A DNA stretch of 64,000 bases from the NCBI GenBank assembly GCA_905181945.1, contig CAJIZZ010000015.1, positions 1-64,000 of the forward strand, given 5' to 3'. How positions within the stretch are numbered: position 1 is the first letter of the stretch; each line of letters starts with the position of its first letter. Source of the stretch: an uncultured Porticoccus sp. GTDB taxonomy: Bacteria; Pseudomonadota; Gammaproteobacteria; Pseudomonadales; Porticoccaceae. The translations under genes were made by a program, and so were the position numbers. The notes below the pieces were generated by a model that saw only the letters and a list, made by a program, of their open reading frames with translations, had not been told where the DNA came from and ran no database searches. Below are positions 1 through 8,536 of this stretch, piece after piece.

Positions 1-187
1 TTCTATTCCAGACCAGGGCAGCCTGCCTAGCGGTCGGCCTGATACTAGTACCCCGGTAGATGTTATAGATAGTGCTAGTGATGACATCATTGCAAGACAA
101 ATACGAGAGGCTGCAACAAAAGAAAAAGACCCCAAACTACAAGAAAAGCTTTGGGCCGAATACCGAAAATATAAACAGGGTAACTAA
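1..187 (+). CDS. 3' end of an unrecognised gene, first member of the envelope-machine operon
   Basis: An open frame runs from the window edge (first complete codon at base 2) to a TAA at 185-187 and gives about 61 C-terminal residues. The segment starts with a Pro/Ser/Thr/Asp-rich linker and ends in a charged helix-like tail (DDIIARQIREAATKEKDP, then a Lys/Glu/Tyr-rich end). The next gene starts 4 bases after the stop, so the two are almost certainly cotranscribed. The N-terminal part is outside the window, and neither function nor location can be assigned from this piece. Such low-complexity linkers with a charged C-terminal helix are common at the ends of exported or membrane-anchored proteins. 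Confidence 0.75.
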   Translation, partial: SIPDQGSLPSGRPDTSTPVDVIDSASDDIIARQIREAATKEKDPKLQEKLWAEYRKYKQGN

Positions 188-191
188 AAAA

Positions 192-1394
192 ATGCCTATG
201 AAGTCACAGTTTGCTCATAAAAGATCACCAATAGTCTCTTTTCTTCTTGCTTTGACTATGTTGGCGTTTGCTGCCTGTAGTGTTCAAAAAGTCACAAGCA
301 CTGTCGTTATGCCGCTTAACCAGCAGCCTGTTTCAGCACAAAGACTGCATCCGCTTGATATTGCCGTATTGCCTTTTAAAACTCCCCTTAAGGGCTCACA
401 AGAAAATATCAGCCCAGCGACCTCTTCTTCTGCGCGTAATGCTGAAGGGCTTTTCTTGGCTAATCAGTTAACATCAACCATTCAAAAAACATCAGCATGG
501 GGCGCAGTACGATCGATTCCTAGTCGTGAAACAACTGTAGATGTATATGTGGAAGGCAAAATCATTAACTCTGATGGTGAAAAATTAACCTTAGAAGTCA
601 GCGTATCAGACACTAGCAACCGACTCTGGTACACCAAAACCTATACGCAGAGCGTAGGCTACTATGCTTACAAGAATACTATGGAACTTTACCGTGACCC
701 TTTTCAGAATCTATTTAACAGCATAACAAACGATTTGGTACAATATCGCCACGAATTATCTTCTGTTGATGCAAGAAGATTATCCACAATTTCCAGCTTA
801 AGATTTGCCCGTGATTTTTCTCCAGAAGCATTTGGCTCACATATAAAAGAATCTTCATCTGGTGAATTTCAAATCATCCGGCTTCCTGCAGAAAATGATC
901 CTGTTCTGACTAAAATATCAGAAATTCGAGAAAGAGATTATTTATTCGTAGATACTATGCAAGGACATTATGACGCCTTCTCAGGGCGTATGAAAAAACC
1001 TTACCAATCATGGCGCCAAGCCACTCATGAAGAAATAAGCTCTGCACGAGAGCTTAAGCGTCAATCTGTAACTCGAACTATTGGGGGAATTGCTGCTGTT
1101 ATTGGTGGAATTATGGCCTCTGGAAGCGGAAATGGTTCTGCGCAATCTGCCGGTGCGGTGGCAATTGGAGCCGGGGCTCTTTTGGTTAAAAGTGGTTTCG
1201 AGAAAAGAGCTGAATTAAAGATTCATGAAGATGTACTGGCTGAACTGGAGCAATCCTTAGAGGCAGAAATTGAACCTCGTGTAATTGAACTAGAGAATCG
1301 CACAGTAACCCTTACAGGAAATGTAGAGGAACACTACAATCAATGGAGATCTCTTTTGCGAGAAATATATAAAACTGAGCGCGGCGAGATCTAA
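192..1394 (+). CDS. Outer-membrane-type lipoprotein of the envelope-machine operon
   Basis: The protein has 400 residues when started at ATG 192. An open frame extends upstream to 72, but it overlaps the preceding gene and would bury the signal peptide, so 192 (or the ATG at 198) is preferred. A basic N-terminus and hydrophobic stretch lead to a lipobox FAAC with Cys29; Ser at +2 favours outer-membrane sorting under the Lol rule. The middle (residues about 65-200) alternates strand-like segments and resembles periplasmic lipoproteins that begin with an IAVLPF-type motif. A Gly/Ala-rich hydrophobic stretch near residues 295-335 may insert in a membrane or form a glycine zipper, and a charged helical tail follows. 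I do not recognise a named family. It lies 4 bases after the partial first gene and 5 bases before the TPR gene. Confidence 0.8.
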   Translation: MPMKSQFAHKRSPIVSFLLALTMLAFAACSVQKVTSTVVMPLNQQPVSAQRLHPLDIAVLPFKTPLKGSQENISPATSSSARNAEGLFLANQLTSTIQKTSAWGAVRSIPSRETTVDVYVEGKIINSDGEKLTLEVSVSDTSNRLWYTKTYTQSVGYYAYKNTMELYRDPFQNLFNSITNDLVQYRHELSSVDARRLSTISSLRFARDFSPEAFGSHIKESSSGEFQIIRLPAENDPVLTKISEIRERDYLFVDTMQGHYDAFSGRMKKPYQSWRQATHEEISSARELKRQSVTRTIGGIAAVIGGIMASGSGNGSAQSAGAVAIGAGALLVKSGFEKRAELKIHEDVLAELEQSLEAEIEPRVIELENRTVTLTGNVEEHYNQWRSLLREIYKTERGEI

Positions 1395-1399
1395 TCTAA

Positions 1400-2902
1400 A
1401 TGAACGATACTGATGGCACCAAGCCACACTCTGAATCCATAAACGCCACTAATGTTCCTTTAACTAGAAATACCATCAGTGTAGCTGAGTCTATTCCTTG
1501 GCAGCAAAGACGCAGCACTATTATTGCTCTAGGTGTCAGTTTTTTTCTGGCACTAGTAGTCATATTTGCGCTCCCCTTTTTGATTCAGAAGCCCACAGAG
1601 TCTGAGCTGCAAATAGAAAGTCAGCACAGACAGACCCCGTCTTTAAAAGAATCCCCCTTTGTAGATGCGCAGCTATTGAAGGCTCGACGAAAATCGCAAG
1701 ACAGTCTCAGTAAATTTCTTGCTAGCCAGGATTTTCTTGAAAGTAAAAATGTTCAGCTATGGGGTAAAAAGGTATTTGAGAATGCCCTAGAAATAGGAGC
1801 CAAAGGAGACCTCTTGTATCGCCAAAGAGACTTCAAACAGGCTTTAATTTTATACGAACAAGCACGAACTAATCTTGTAGAGCTGGAAAGCCGAGTGCCT
1901 GAAGAATTATTTATTAATCTCAAAATAGCCGAACAGGCCTTTTCTCTTGGAAATGCAACAGAAGCGAAGGAATATTATCAGCTGGCGCTCTCTATTGACC
2001 CCTCTAACACTATCGCCCAAAAAGGCTTAGAGAGAGCTTATTTTTTAAATGAAGTTTTGGCGCTGCTCAAGCAAGCCAACAATGTCCTTGAGGAAGGAGA
2101 TCTTAAGCAAGCACAAGAAATTTTTCTGAAAGCCGTCAATCTTGACCCTTTGAGCGAAGAGGCTATAAGTGGAGCTAGCAAGGTTTTACATCTTATTACA
2201 GAAAACCAATTTATCGATACCATGAGTGCCGGCTATCAAGCGCTAGAAAATAACCAACTCAACGGAGCCATACGGTCATTCCAGAAAGCGCTAGAACTAA
2301 AGCCTAAAAATTCAGGGGCCTTTTTAGGCTTAACTCAGGCACAATCATTATCGATCCAGAAAACTATTAAGACTCAACTAAGTACTGCTTCATCGCAAGA
2401 AGCACAGGAAAAATGGCATCAAGCCATAGGGAGCTATGGAGCCATCTTGGCGAAAAATAACTCATTGATAGAAGCACAGCTAGGCGAAAGCCGCAGTAAA
2501 TCTAGAGCCAATCTAAGCGACGCTATAGACATTATTCTAGCATCCCCTCTTAGGCTTGCATCACCAAAAGTGTATGAACACGCTAAAAAATTACTGGACA
2601 CTGCACAGAAAATCAAACTTTCAGGGCCCAAGCACACGCAACAAACTAATCAGCTCAGTCAGGCTCTTGAAGAATCACAAGTGGTTCTATCGGTGCAGTT
2701 CCGCTCAAACGACTCCACTACAATAGTACTTTTGAGGCATGGTATGCTTGGATTATTTAAGGAGAAACAATTATCACTTCAGCCAGGGGATTATATCGCG
2801 CTAGGCAGCCGAAAAGGCTATCGTGATGTGCGTCTTGAATTCAGAGTGACGCCAGAAAAAATGCCACTCAGCGTAGAGATTGCATGTGAAGAGAAAATTT
2901 AA
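1400..2902 (+). CDS. Single-span membrane protein with periplasmic TPR repeats and a C-terminal beta domain
   Basis: The protein has 500 residues. The N-terminal 38 residues are polar and end in basic residues, followed by one membrane span at about 40-62, so most of the chain should be periplasmic. Residues about 135-330 contain tetratricopeptide-like helical pairs; two clear copies read ALSIDPSNTIAQKGLERAY and ALELKPKNSGAFLGLTQA. The last 70 residues form a strand-rich module containing GLFKEKQLSLQPGDYIALGS and ending in a Cys-Glu-Glu tail. That module resembles the PEGA-type domain of the next protein and probably mediates contact between them. TPR arrays are protein-binding scaffolds; no enzymatic motif is visible. 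The stop codon overlaps the start of the next gene by one base, indicating translational coupling. Confidence 0.85.
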   Translation: MNDTDGTKPHSESINATNVPLTRNTISVAESIPWQQRRSTIIALGVSFFLALVVIFALPFLIQKPTESELQIESQHRQTPSLKESPFVDAQLLKARRKSQDSLSKFLASQDFLESKNVQLWGKKVFENALEIGAKGDLLYRQRDFKQALILYEQARTNLVELESRVPEELFINLKIAEQAFSLGNATEAKEYYQLALSIDPSNTIAQKGLERAYFLNEVLALLKQANNVLEEGDLKQAQEIFLKAVNLDPLSEEAISGASKVLHLITENQFIDTMSAGYQALENNQLNGAIRSFQKALELKPKNSGAFLGLTQAQSLSIQKTIKTQLSTASSQEAQEKWHQAIGSYGAILAKNNSLIEAQLGESRSKSRANLSDAIDIILASPLRLASPKVYEHAKKLLDTAQKIKLSGPKHTQQTNQLSQALEESQVVLSVQFRSNDSTTIVLLRHGMLGLFKEKQLSLQPGDYIALGSRKGYRDVRLEFRVTPEKMPLSVEIACEEKI

Positions 2903-5004
2903 TGACAAAAAGAAAAGATACTGAGTCAACATCCCGCAAGCAGTCTGCATCAAGCGATGAAAAGCTTATTCCTGTAGATTTTCAACCGATACAAGATGCG
3001 GTCAAAGGCTCCAATGTCTCATTCAAACCATTAAGGTCAAGTGTTACGCTCGGGCTCTTAATAAGCACTCTAGCAATATGGTTTCTTCTCACAGCAAAAT
3101 CAGTAGTTATCTCAGTTGCCCCTCCTGCAGCCCAGCTCAATATAAAAGGGGGTTTCAGTTTCCCTTTAGCTGATCATTATCTAGTACGGCCGGGGAGCTA
3201 CACAATTGAAGCATCAACTGATGGCTATATTGATCTAAAACACCCTTTTACTATTGGCGAAGATGACCATACAGTAATAAACCTAAGCATGGAAAAGAAG
3301 CCAGGCCACCTGCATTTAACCACTCATCCTGAGGGAAGTGAGATTCTTGTGGATGGAGAATTTATTGGAGTTGGCCCTTTTACAATAACCCCGCTATCTT
3401 CAGGGCCGCACTTGTTAGACATCAGAGCGCCTCGCTATATCCCTAAAACTGTAACTGTAGAAATAGAAGGGCTGGATCGCCAGCAGGATCTACATGTTAG
3501 CCTTAAGCCTGACTGGGGGCATATAGAATTTAGCTCTTCGCCACAAGGTGGAACGATACGGGTCAGTGGGCAAATTATCGGAAAAACTCCATTCTCAGTA
3601 CCAGTTCTATCAAGCGGAGAGGTCGTTACCATTACATACCCTGGCTATAAACCATGGAGTAAAAAATTATCTATAAATGCAGGCGATATCCTGAAGATAC
3701 CAGAAATAGAACTAGTACCTGCTGACAGCATTGTAGATCTAAGCACTATGCCATCTGGAGCGACAATTACAATAAATGGCGAATACAGAGGCAATACCCC
3801 CAACACTGTTTATCTCGATGCTGATAGGAAGCATAATATTTCCGTTTTTCTTAATGGTTACTTGACCCAAAAACACTCCGTATCACTGGCGTCAGGAAAA
3901 AGAAAGAATCTGTCTTTAGAATTAATTCCTAGCATAGGTGCTGTCAAAGTACTTGTGTCTCCAAAAGATTCCACAATATGGATTGACGGAAAATTACTAG
4001 GTATTACAGGCGAAACCCTACGGCTGCCGTCTCGTCCGCATCTCATGGAAATCAAAAATTCTGGCTATGTCAGCTACAAAAAAGTTATCACACCACAGCC
4101 TCAGTTAGAACAAGTCATCCAAGTTCAACTGCTTACAAAAGAAGAGCATTATTGGGCAAGCATTCCAGTAGAGATTACAAGTCCAGGGGGGCAGATCTTG
4201 AAACTATTCAAGCCAAAGGGTACTTTTACAATGGGAGCCCCTAGGCAAGAAGTCGGCCGAAGAGCAAATGAGGTATTAAGAAAAGTAAAAATTACACGCC
4301 CTTTTTACTTGGCCGCCAAAGAAGTGACTAACGATCAATACTGGCAGTATAAGCAGCATAGCTCTCGTCATGCCGGCGGCAAAACTTTAGATCGACCAAA
4401 GCAACCTGTGGTGAGCATTAGCTGGGAACAAGCGGCCTTATACTGTAATTGGCTCAGCCGGAAAGAAAAACTACTTCCGTTCTACATAGAGAGTGCTAAT
4501 AAAATTACCGGTTCAAACATTAGTGCTACTGGTTATCGTTTGCCTACAGAAGCCGAATGGGCATGGGCTGCCAGGTCTTCAGGACCAGACAATCAGTCAG
4601 AAAATTTACATAATAACTTTCCACCTAAGGACAAAAGTGGCAATTTTGCTGACATCAGCGCAGCTAACATTTTAGAATCAGTCATCCCTGTTTATAATGA
4701 CGGACATTCTACTACAGCGACAGTAGGGAGCTTTAACCCCAACAAAAAAGGTCTGTACGATCTAGATGGAAATGTAGCTGAATGGGTAAACGATTACTAT
4801 GGTATTAGGTTTAATCTTGGCAATGCAGTAGAAATAGATCCTATGGGACCAAATGAGGGAGAACTGAGAGTCATACGTGGGGGTAGCTGGCGCCATAGCG
4901 ATATAGCTCAGCTGCGACTATCATTTCGAGATACAGGTAATAGTGCCCGAGATGATGTAGGCTTTAGGGTTGCTCGCTACATTAAATCAAAAGATAAAAA
5001 ATAA
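2902..5004 (+). CDS. Membrane-anchored PEGA-repeat protein with C-terminal FGE-sulfatase-fold domain
   Basis: The protein has 700 residues. It has a cytoplasmic N-terminus, one membrane span at about 47-66, then five tandem PEGA-type beta modules (about 72-130, 133-202, 204-272, 275-343, 345-412; the first is divergent). Each carries the family pattern of a P-x-G-A/S-x-I-x-V/I-D/N-G turn, an upstream-facing G-x-T-P stretch and a GY motif. Residues about 430-697 are an FGE-sulfatase/SUMF1 fold, with TMGAP, YRLPTEAEWAWAAR, GNVAEWVNDYYG and RGGSW motifs ending in GFRVAR. The Cys pair of true formylglycine-generating enzymes, which should follow RGGS, is absent (RGGSWRHSDIAQLRLSFRD), so oxidase activity is unlikely and a binding or structural role is more probable. 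PEGA modules in envelope proteins are thought to bind surface polymers or partner proteins; here that is inference. Confidence 0.9.
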   Translation: MTKRKDTESTSRKQSASSDEKLIPVDFQPIQDAVKGSNVSFKPLRSSVTLGLLISTLAIWFLLTAKSVVISVAPPAAQLNIKGGFSFPLADHYLVRPGSYTIEASTDGYIDLKHPFTIGEDDHTVINLSMEKKPGHLHLTTHPEGSEILVDGEFIGVGPFTITPLSSGPHLLDIRAPRYIPKTVTVEIEGLDRQQDLHVSLKPDWGHIEFSSSPQGGTIRVSGQIIGKTPFSVPVLSSGEVVTITYPGYKPWSKKLSINAGDILKIPEIELVPADSIVDLSTMPSGATITINGEYRGNTPNTVYLDADRKHNISVFLNGYLTQKHSVSLASGKRKNLSLELIPSIGAVKVLVSPKDSTIWIDGKLLGITGETLRLPSRPHLMEIKNSGYVSYKKVITPQPQLEQVIQVQLLTKEEHYWASIPVEITSPGGQILKLFKPKGTFTMGAPRQEVGRRANEVLRKVKITRPFYLAAKEVTNDQYWQYKQHSSRHAGGKTLDRPKQPVVSISWEQAALYCNWLSRKEKLLPFYIESANKITGSNISATGYRLPTEAEWAWAARSSGPDNQSENLHNNFPPKDKSGNFADISAANILESVIPVYNDGHSTTATVGSFNPNKKGLYDLDGNVAEWVNDYYGIRFNLGNAVEIDPMGPNEGELRVIRGGSWRHSDIAQLRLSFRDTGNSARDDVGFRVARYIKSKDKK

Positions 5005-5038
5005 AGATAGAATAACTAATAATAACTGGGGCAGCAGG

Positions 5039-5302
5039 ATGAAATCCTATTTCATTTTATTACTATTATCAGGACTCAGTCCTCTCGTTTTTGCGAAAGA
5101 TGAGCAATCAGCACAGATGTCTAACCCTCAAGCAGTAAAACCAAAAAACTCCGAAATAGCCATTTCGAGAGAATCTAATCTGAAATCAAGACAAAAAGTA
5201 ACGCCGCCAAACGCTGCCAACAATAGAATATTAGAGCGAGAATTCAGCCCTAGCGAAGAAATTTCTGAAGATCTACCAATTCCATTTCCCGTGGACATTT
5301 AA
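5039..5302 (+). CDS. Small exported protein of the envelope-machine operon
   Basis: The open frame reaches back to 4970, inside the previous gene, but only the ATG at 5039 gives a sensible N-terminus: MKSYFILLLLSGLSPLVFA, a type I signal peptide with a probable cut after Ala19. A GCAGGA stretch immediately precedes it. The mature part is about 68 residues, Lys/Ser/Asn-rich, apparently disordered, and ends in a Pro-rich DLPIPFPVDI tail. There is no lipobox. It sits 34 bases after the PEGA gene and 14 before the proton-channel gene. Function is unknown; the size and composition suggest a periplasmic adaptor or linker peptide. Confidence 0.7.
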   Translation: MKSYFILLLLSGLSPLVFAKDEQSAQMSNPQAVKPKNSEIAISRESNLKSRQKVTPPNAANNRILEREFSPSEEISEDLPIPFPVDI

Positions 5303-5316
5303 GGAGTTCTAATCAT

Positions 5317-6120
5317 ATGGAAACAAAAGTCTCATCAGAATTCATGTATCAGGTTTTTTCACTGATTCTGGCGCTAATTGTAGTGCATACAATATACTTG
5401 GCACTCATTCGTCCTAATGCAAATATTCTACTAGAGCAACAGTTAGCCAAAGAAGAGGCCGGGGAACCTTATGTGGCTGTAAGGTCATTTTATATTGTAG
5501 TAAAAGACTATGAACAGGAAGCCTGTTTTATATTGATGATTTGGGCCTGCGCCATCATGGGCTTCAAGGCAAGAAGTACCATGGATGAGCGTAAGTTACT
5601 CAACCAAAAATTATTAATAGCCACTGAAGGAACACGAATATTGCCCGAAGACGCACGCCAAATATCTCGTCCTATTCAAGCATTAGCCCCCACTCAGAAG
5701 GCATGCCTTATTCCAAGAGTACTTCTGACTGCGCTGCATCGATTTGAATCTACAAGGAATATCCAGGATGTCTCCAGCGCTGTCAGTGAAGTCCTAGACA
5801 AAGAATCTGATCGACTAGACTCAGAATTATCTATGGTGCGATATATTGCATGGGCAATCCCTTCAATTGGATTCATAGGCACTGTTAGAGGTATTGGAGA
5901 GGCATTAAGTCAAGCGCATAAAGCGATTGAGGGCGATATCGCAGGAGTTACAGCAAGCCTGGGAGTAGCATTTAACTCTACTTTTATCGCATTGGTAATA
6001 AGTATTTTTCTGATGTTTATCGTACACCAGCTGCAACTAGCACAAGAAAGACTGGTTCTAGATACACACAATTACTGTGATAGTAATCTAGTCCGCCACC
6101 TTAAAACAGATCCAGTATGA
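5317..6120 (+). CDS. MotA/TolQ/ExbB-family proton-channel subunit
   Basis: The protein has 267 residues and starts 10 bases after an AAGGAG ribosome-binding site. It shows four probable membrane spans (about 11-31, 68-84, 173-195, 215-238), closer to MotA topology than to three-span TolQ/ExbB. The family signature lies in the last two spans: IPSIGFIGTVRGIGEAL, then GVAFNSTFIALVISIFLMF, where small and hydroxyl residues line the ion path. A charged cytoplasmic loop separates spans 2 and 3. Proteins of this family form pentamers around a dimer of single-span partners carrying a membrane Asp and couple ion flow to rotation or force. No ExbD/TolR/MotB gene of normal type is nearby; the two VWA proteins downstream carry the matching helix (see findings). 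Confidence 0.9.
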   Translation: METKVSSEFMYQVFSLILALIVVHTIYLALIRPNANILLEQQLAKEEAGEPYVAVRSFYIVVKDYEQEACFILMIWACAIMGFKARSTMDERKLLNQKLLIATEGTRILPEDARQISRPIQALAPTQKACLIPRVLLTALHRFESTRNIQDVSSAVSEVLDKESDRLDSELSMVRYIAWAIPSIGFIGTVRGIGEALSQAHKAIEGDIAGVTASLGVAFNSTFIALVISIFLMFIVHQLQLAQERLVLDTHNYCDSNLVRHLKTDPV

Positions 6121-6162
6121 CAAAAAACTAATAAAAAAATTGATTAGGTTGAAAATTCTGGT

Positions 6163-7470
6163 ATGAGCGACAACATGGGCACAGCAATCATAGAACTTAA
6201 CGACTCTGGGCACTGCTGCAGAAATAGCAAGGGTGAGGTATTTGTCAGCCCCGGTTACGCTTTTTTAACTAATAAAGGTATTGATACTGGAGATATCGCT
6301 CGACTAAAAAGCTATTTGTCGCCACAGCAAAGTTTCAATCAATTTTGGCGCCAGCTAAGTCTATCTCCACTTGCTCACTCTACAAACAAGGTTAGGCATA
6401 ATGGAGATCTAGCATTCCAACAATTGCTCGACTTACATAAAGAGCTCGGCCACCCAAATGAAGTTATATTCGCTATTCCGGGAAGCTTTGATCGTGAACA
6501 GCTATCTATAATCTTAGGTTTAATTCAGGCGACCCCCTTCAAATCGATCGGTTTTGTGGACTCAGCTGTCGCAGCTGTGTCTCAACTGAAATTCACGGAA
6601 AAATCTAATAGCAAAAAATATCTGGTACATCTAGATATTCAGTTACATCAAATCGTTTTTACTCGTCTACTTGTTAGCGAACACTACAAAGAAAGAGTGC
6701 ATGTTGAGGTTGTTCCCGATGTAGGGCTAAAAAATTTCTATGATGACTGGGCAAAATATATTGCTAACAAATTTATTCAAGAGTATCGATACGATCCTCT
6801 TCATACAGCAAAAGGAGAGCAGCAGCTCTACAACCTCTTACCAGGTTGGATAAAGGAGCTATGCGCAAAAAAAGAGGTAACGATTGTTCTTGACAGTCCA
6901 CAGGGAAACTACCAATTAATACTGAATCTGGATGATCTTTTAACGAGAAATAACGAGAAAATAGCCCAACTAAAACAAAAATTCAGTGCTATCGTGCTCG
7001 AAGGTGATTTGTTATTTGCTAGTCATAGGACAAGATTGCTACCCGGTCTCACTGAGCAACTAGGAAAATTTCATATATTGCCAGAAAATTCTGCTGTTTT
7101 AGGGTGCCTTCAGCACCTTAACGATATCAAGCAGGATCATGAAGATATCTTTCTTGTCACCAAAATAGCCAATCAAGATCTGTCCGCAGTCGAAGAATTT
7201 TCTCAGTCACCCGAAAACACCCCAACCCATGTCCTCTATCAAAATACAGCTCTAGCAATAGGAAAAATATTATACATTAGTACTCATGGGACACTTCTCG
7301 CATTCTCGCAAGGGCGCGCAACCAAAACGTTTCTTTCCTATAAAAATGGTAACGTATACCTAACAACTAAAGAAATAGACCTAGCAAAAAAACATCAAAA
7401 TAACCCACTCAGGATAGGCGAGAGTATTGCAATTAGGTCCCAGTCTTTTCAGCTGATCGAGGTAATTTAA
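6163..7470 (+). CDS. Cytoplasmic actin/Hsp70-fold protein of the envelope-machine operon
   Basis: The protein has 435 residues with no signal peptide or membrane span. An in-frame ATG at 6175 is an alternative start. The N-terminus opens with GTAIIELNDSG, resembling the phosphate-1 strand-loop of the actin/Hsp70 ATPase superfamily. Near residues 105-140, VIFAIPGSFDREQL followed by IGFVDSAVAAVSQL matches the Hsp70 pattern of a VPA-type strand and the catch around a Glu/Asp-x-x-A-A helix. YLVHLDIQLHQIVFTRLL is placed like the phosphate-2 strand. The C-terminal 100 residues look like a separate strand-rich domain. Catalytic residues are poorly conserved, so ATP hydrolysis is uncertain. The gene lies between the channel gene and the first VWA gene (1-base gap), which argues that it acts on the cytoplasmic side of that complex. 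Confidence 0.65.
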   Translation: MSDNMGTAIIELNDSGHCCRNSKGEVFVSPGYAFLTNKGIDTGDIARLKSYLSPQQSFNQFWRQLSLSPLAHSTNKVRHNGDLAFQQLLDLHKELGHPNEVIFAIPGSFDREQLSIILGLIQATPFKSIGFVDSAVAAVSQLKFTEKSNSKKYLVHLDIQLHQIVFTRLLVSEHYKERVHVEVVPDVGLKNFYDDWAKYIANKFIQEYRYDPLHTAKGEQQLYNLLPGWIKELCAKKEVTIVLDSPQGNYQLILNLDDLLTRNNEKIAQLKQKFSAIVLEGDLLFASHRTRLLPGLTEQLGKFHILPENSAVLGCLQHLNDIKQDHEDIFLVTKIANQDLSAVEEFSQSPENTPTHVLYQNTALAIGKILYISTHGTLLAFSQGRATKTFLSYKNGNVYLTTKEIDLAKKHQNNPLRIGESIAIRSQSFQLIEVI

Positions 7471-7471
7471 G

Positions 7472-8536
7472 GTGGTTCGCCCGAAACGCAAGATAACTAC
7501 TTTTAGTTTATCTTTTTTGGATATTATGGCCTGTGGATTTGGGGCTGTTACCCTTTTATTTCTGATACTTAAACATAACCCTATTGCTAACGAATCAACT
7601 GACCCTTTACTTGTTACTGAAAAAAATCTTCTTCAAGAAGAAATTCAAGTAGGGACAGCTGACTTGATAGCATTAAAAAATAGTTTAAAGGATATAGAAA
7701 AATCCTACACTGAAGCTCTAGGTTTATCTAACGAGACCATAACTAAAATTCAAGAAGCTGACTTAGAGTTAAGCGTGCAATCTGACCCAAAACAAGAGAT
7801 TGCTATATTAAAAAAACAACTCATTGAACTGCAGGAAAAAACAAAGCACTTTAAAGAGAAAGCTGTAGGGGAAAATACACGACATTTTTCAGGGGACGGG
7901 AAACGGCAATATCTTACCGGTCTAAAATTAGGCGGCAAGCGCATCGTAATTCTAGTTGACACTTCAGCCAGCATGCTTTCAGACTCTATTGTTAATGTAA
8001 TACGTCGTCGTAATATGAGTGATGAGTCAAAGAAAATCTCCCCTAAATGGCAGCGAGCCGTCAAAACAACAGAATGGCTAATAGCTCAGATGCCTGAAGC
8101 AAGCCAATATCAAATTTATACCTTTAATAACTCATCAGGCTCAATTAATCATGACGATGGTGTTTGGCGCAATACTCGAGATAAAGCGGGCCTAGACAAT
8201 TCAATTAGCCAGCTAAAAAAGATTGTTCCTGCTGGAGGCACTAATTTATCCAAGGCATTTAAGGCGTTAAAAAGTTTCAACGCTCCTCCGGATAACATAT
8301 TTTTAATCACAGATGGTCTGCCCACCCAGGGAAACAAGAAGCAAAAGAATATGACCATATCCGGCATAGATCGCATACAGTTATTTCAGGAATCTTTAAA
8401 GGAACTACCATCAAGAGTCCCTGTCAATATACTATTATTTCCAATGGAAGGAGATCCTGCTGCAGCCGCCAGTTATTGGAGGTTAGCAATATCAACTAAC
8501 GGGTCATTCATAAGTCCTTCGCGAGATTGGCCATGA
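7472..8536 (+). CDS. Single-span VWA-domain protein, first of a paralogous pair
   Basis: The protein has 354 residues and uses a GTG start one base after the previous stop, with GAGG about 9 bases upstream. The order of elements is a basic N-terminus, a membrane span (about 15-33) with the signature SFLDIMACGFGAVTLLFLI, a coiled coil (about 47-130), and a VWA domain (about 155-345). Metal-site (MIDAS) residues look complete: DTSAS with Asp163, the Thr of GGTNLSKA, and the Asp of TDGLPTQG. The span, with Asp17 at its entrance, is organised like ExbD/TolR/MotB helices in which an Asp carries the proton. The VWA domain should be periplasmic and bind a partner through a divalent cation. It overlaps the next gene by 4 bases (ATGA). 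Confidence 0.88.
   Translation: MVRPKRKITTFSLSFLDIMACGFGAVTLLFLILKHNPIANESTDPLLVTEKNLLQEEIQVGTADLIALKNSLKDIEKSYTEALGLSNETITKIQEADLELSVQSDPKQEIAILKKQLIELQEKTKHFKEKAVGENTRHFSGDGKRQYLTGLKLGGKRIVILVDTSASMLSDSIVNVIRRRNMSDESKKISPKWQRAVKTTEWLIAQMPEASQYQIYTFNNSSGSINHDDGVWRNTRDKAGLDNSISQLKKIVPAGGTNLSKAFKALKSFNAPPDNIFLITDGLPTQGNKKQKNMTISGIDRIQLFQESLKELPSRVPVNILLFPMEGDPAAAASYWRLAISTNGSFISPSRDWP

Noticed and set aside
4493..4675. Extra ORFs inside long genes on either strand (for example here and 28054-28305, 43343-43675, 51270-51644)
   Set aside because: They lie wholly within well-supported genes in other frames, lack ribosome-binding sites and have compositions expected of shadow frames.
2902..5004. 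Active formylglycine-generating enzyme for a sulfatase
   Set aside because: The catalytic Cys residues are absent and no sulfatase gene is nearby.
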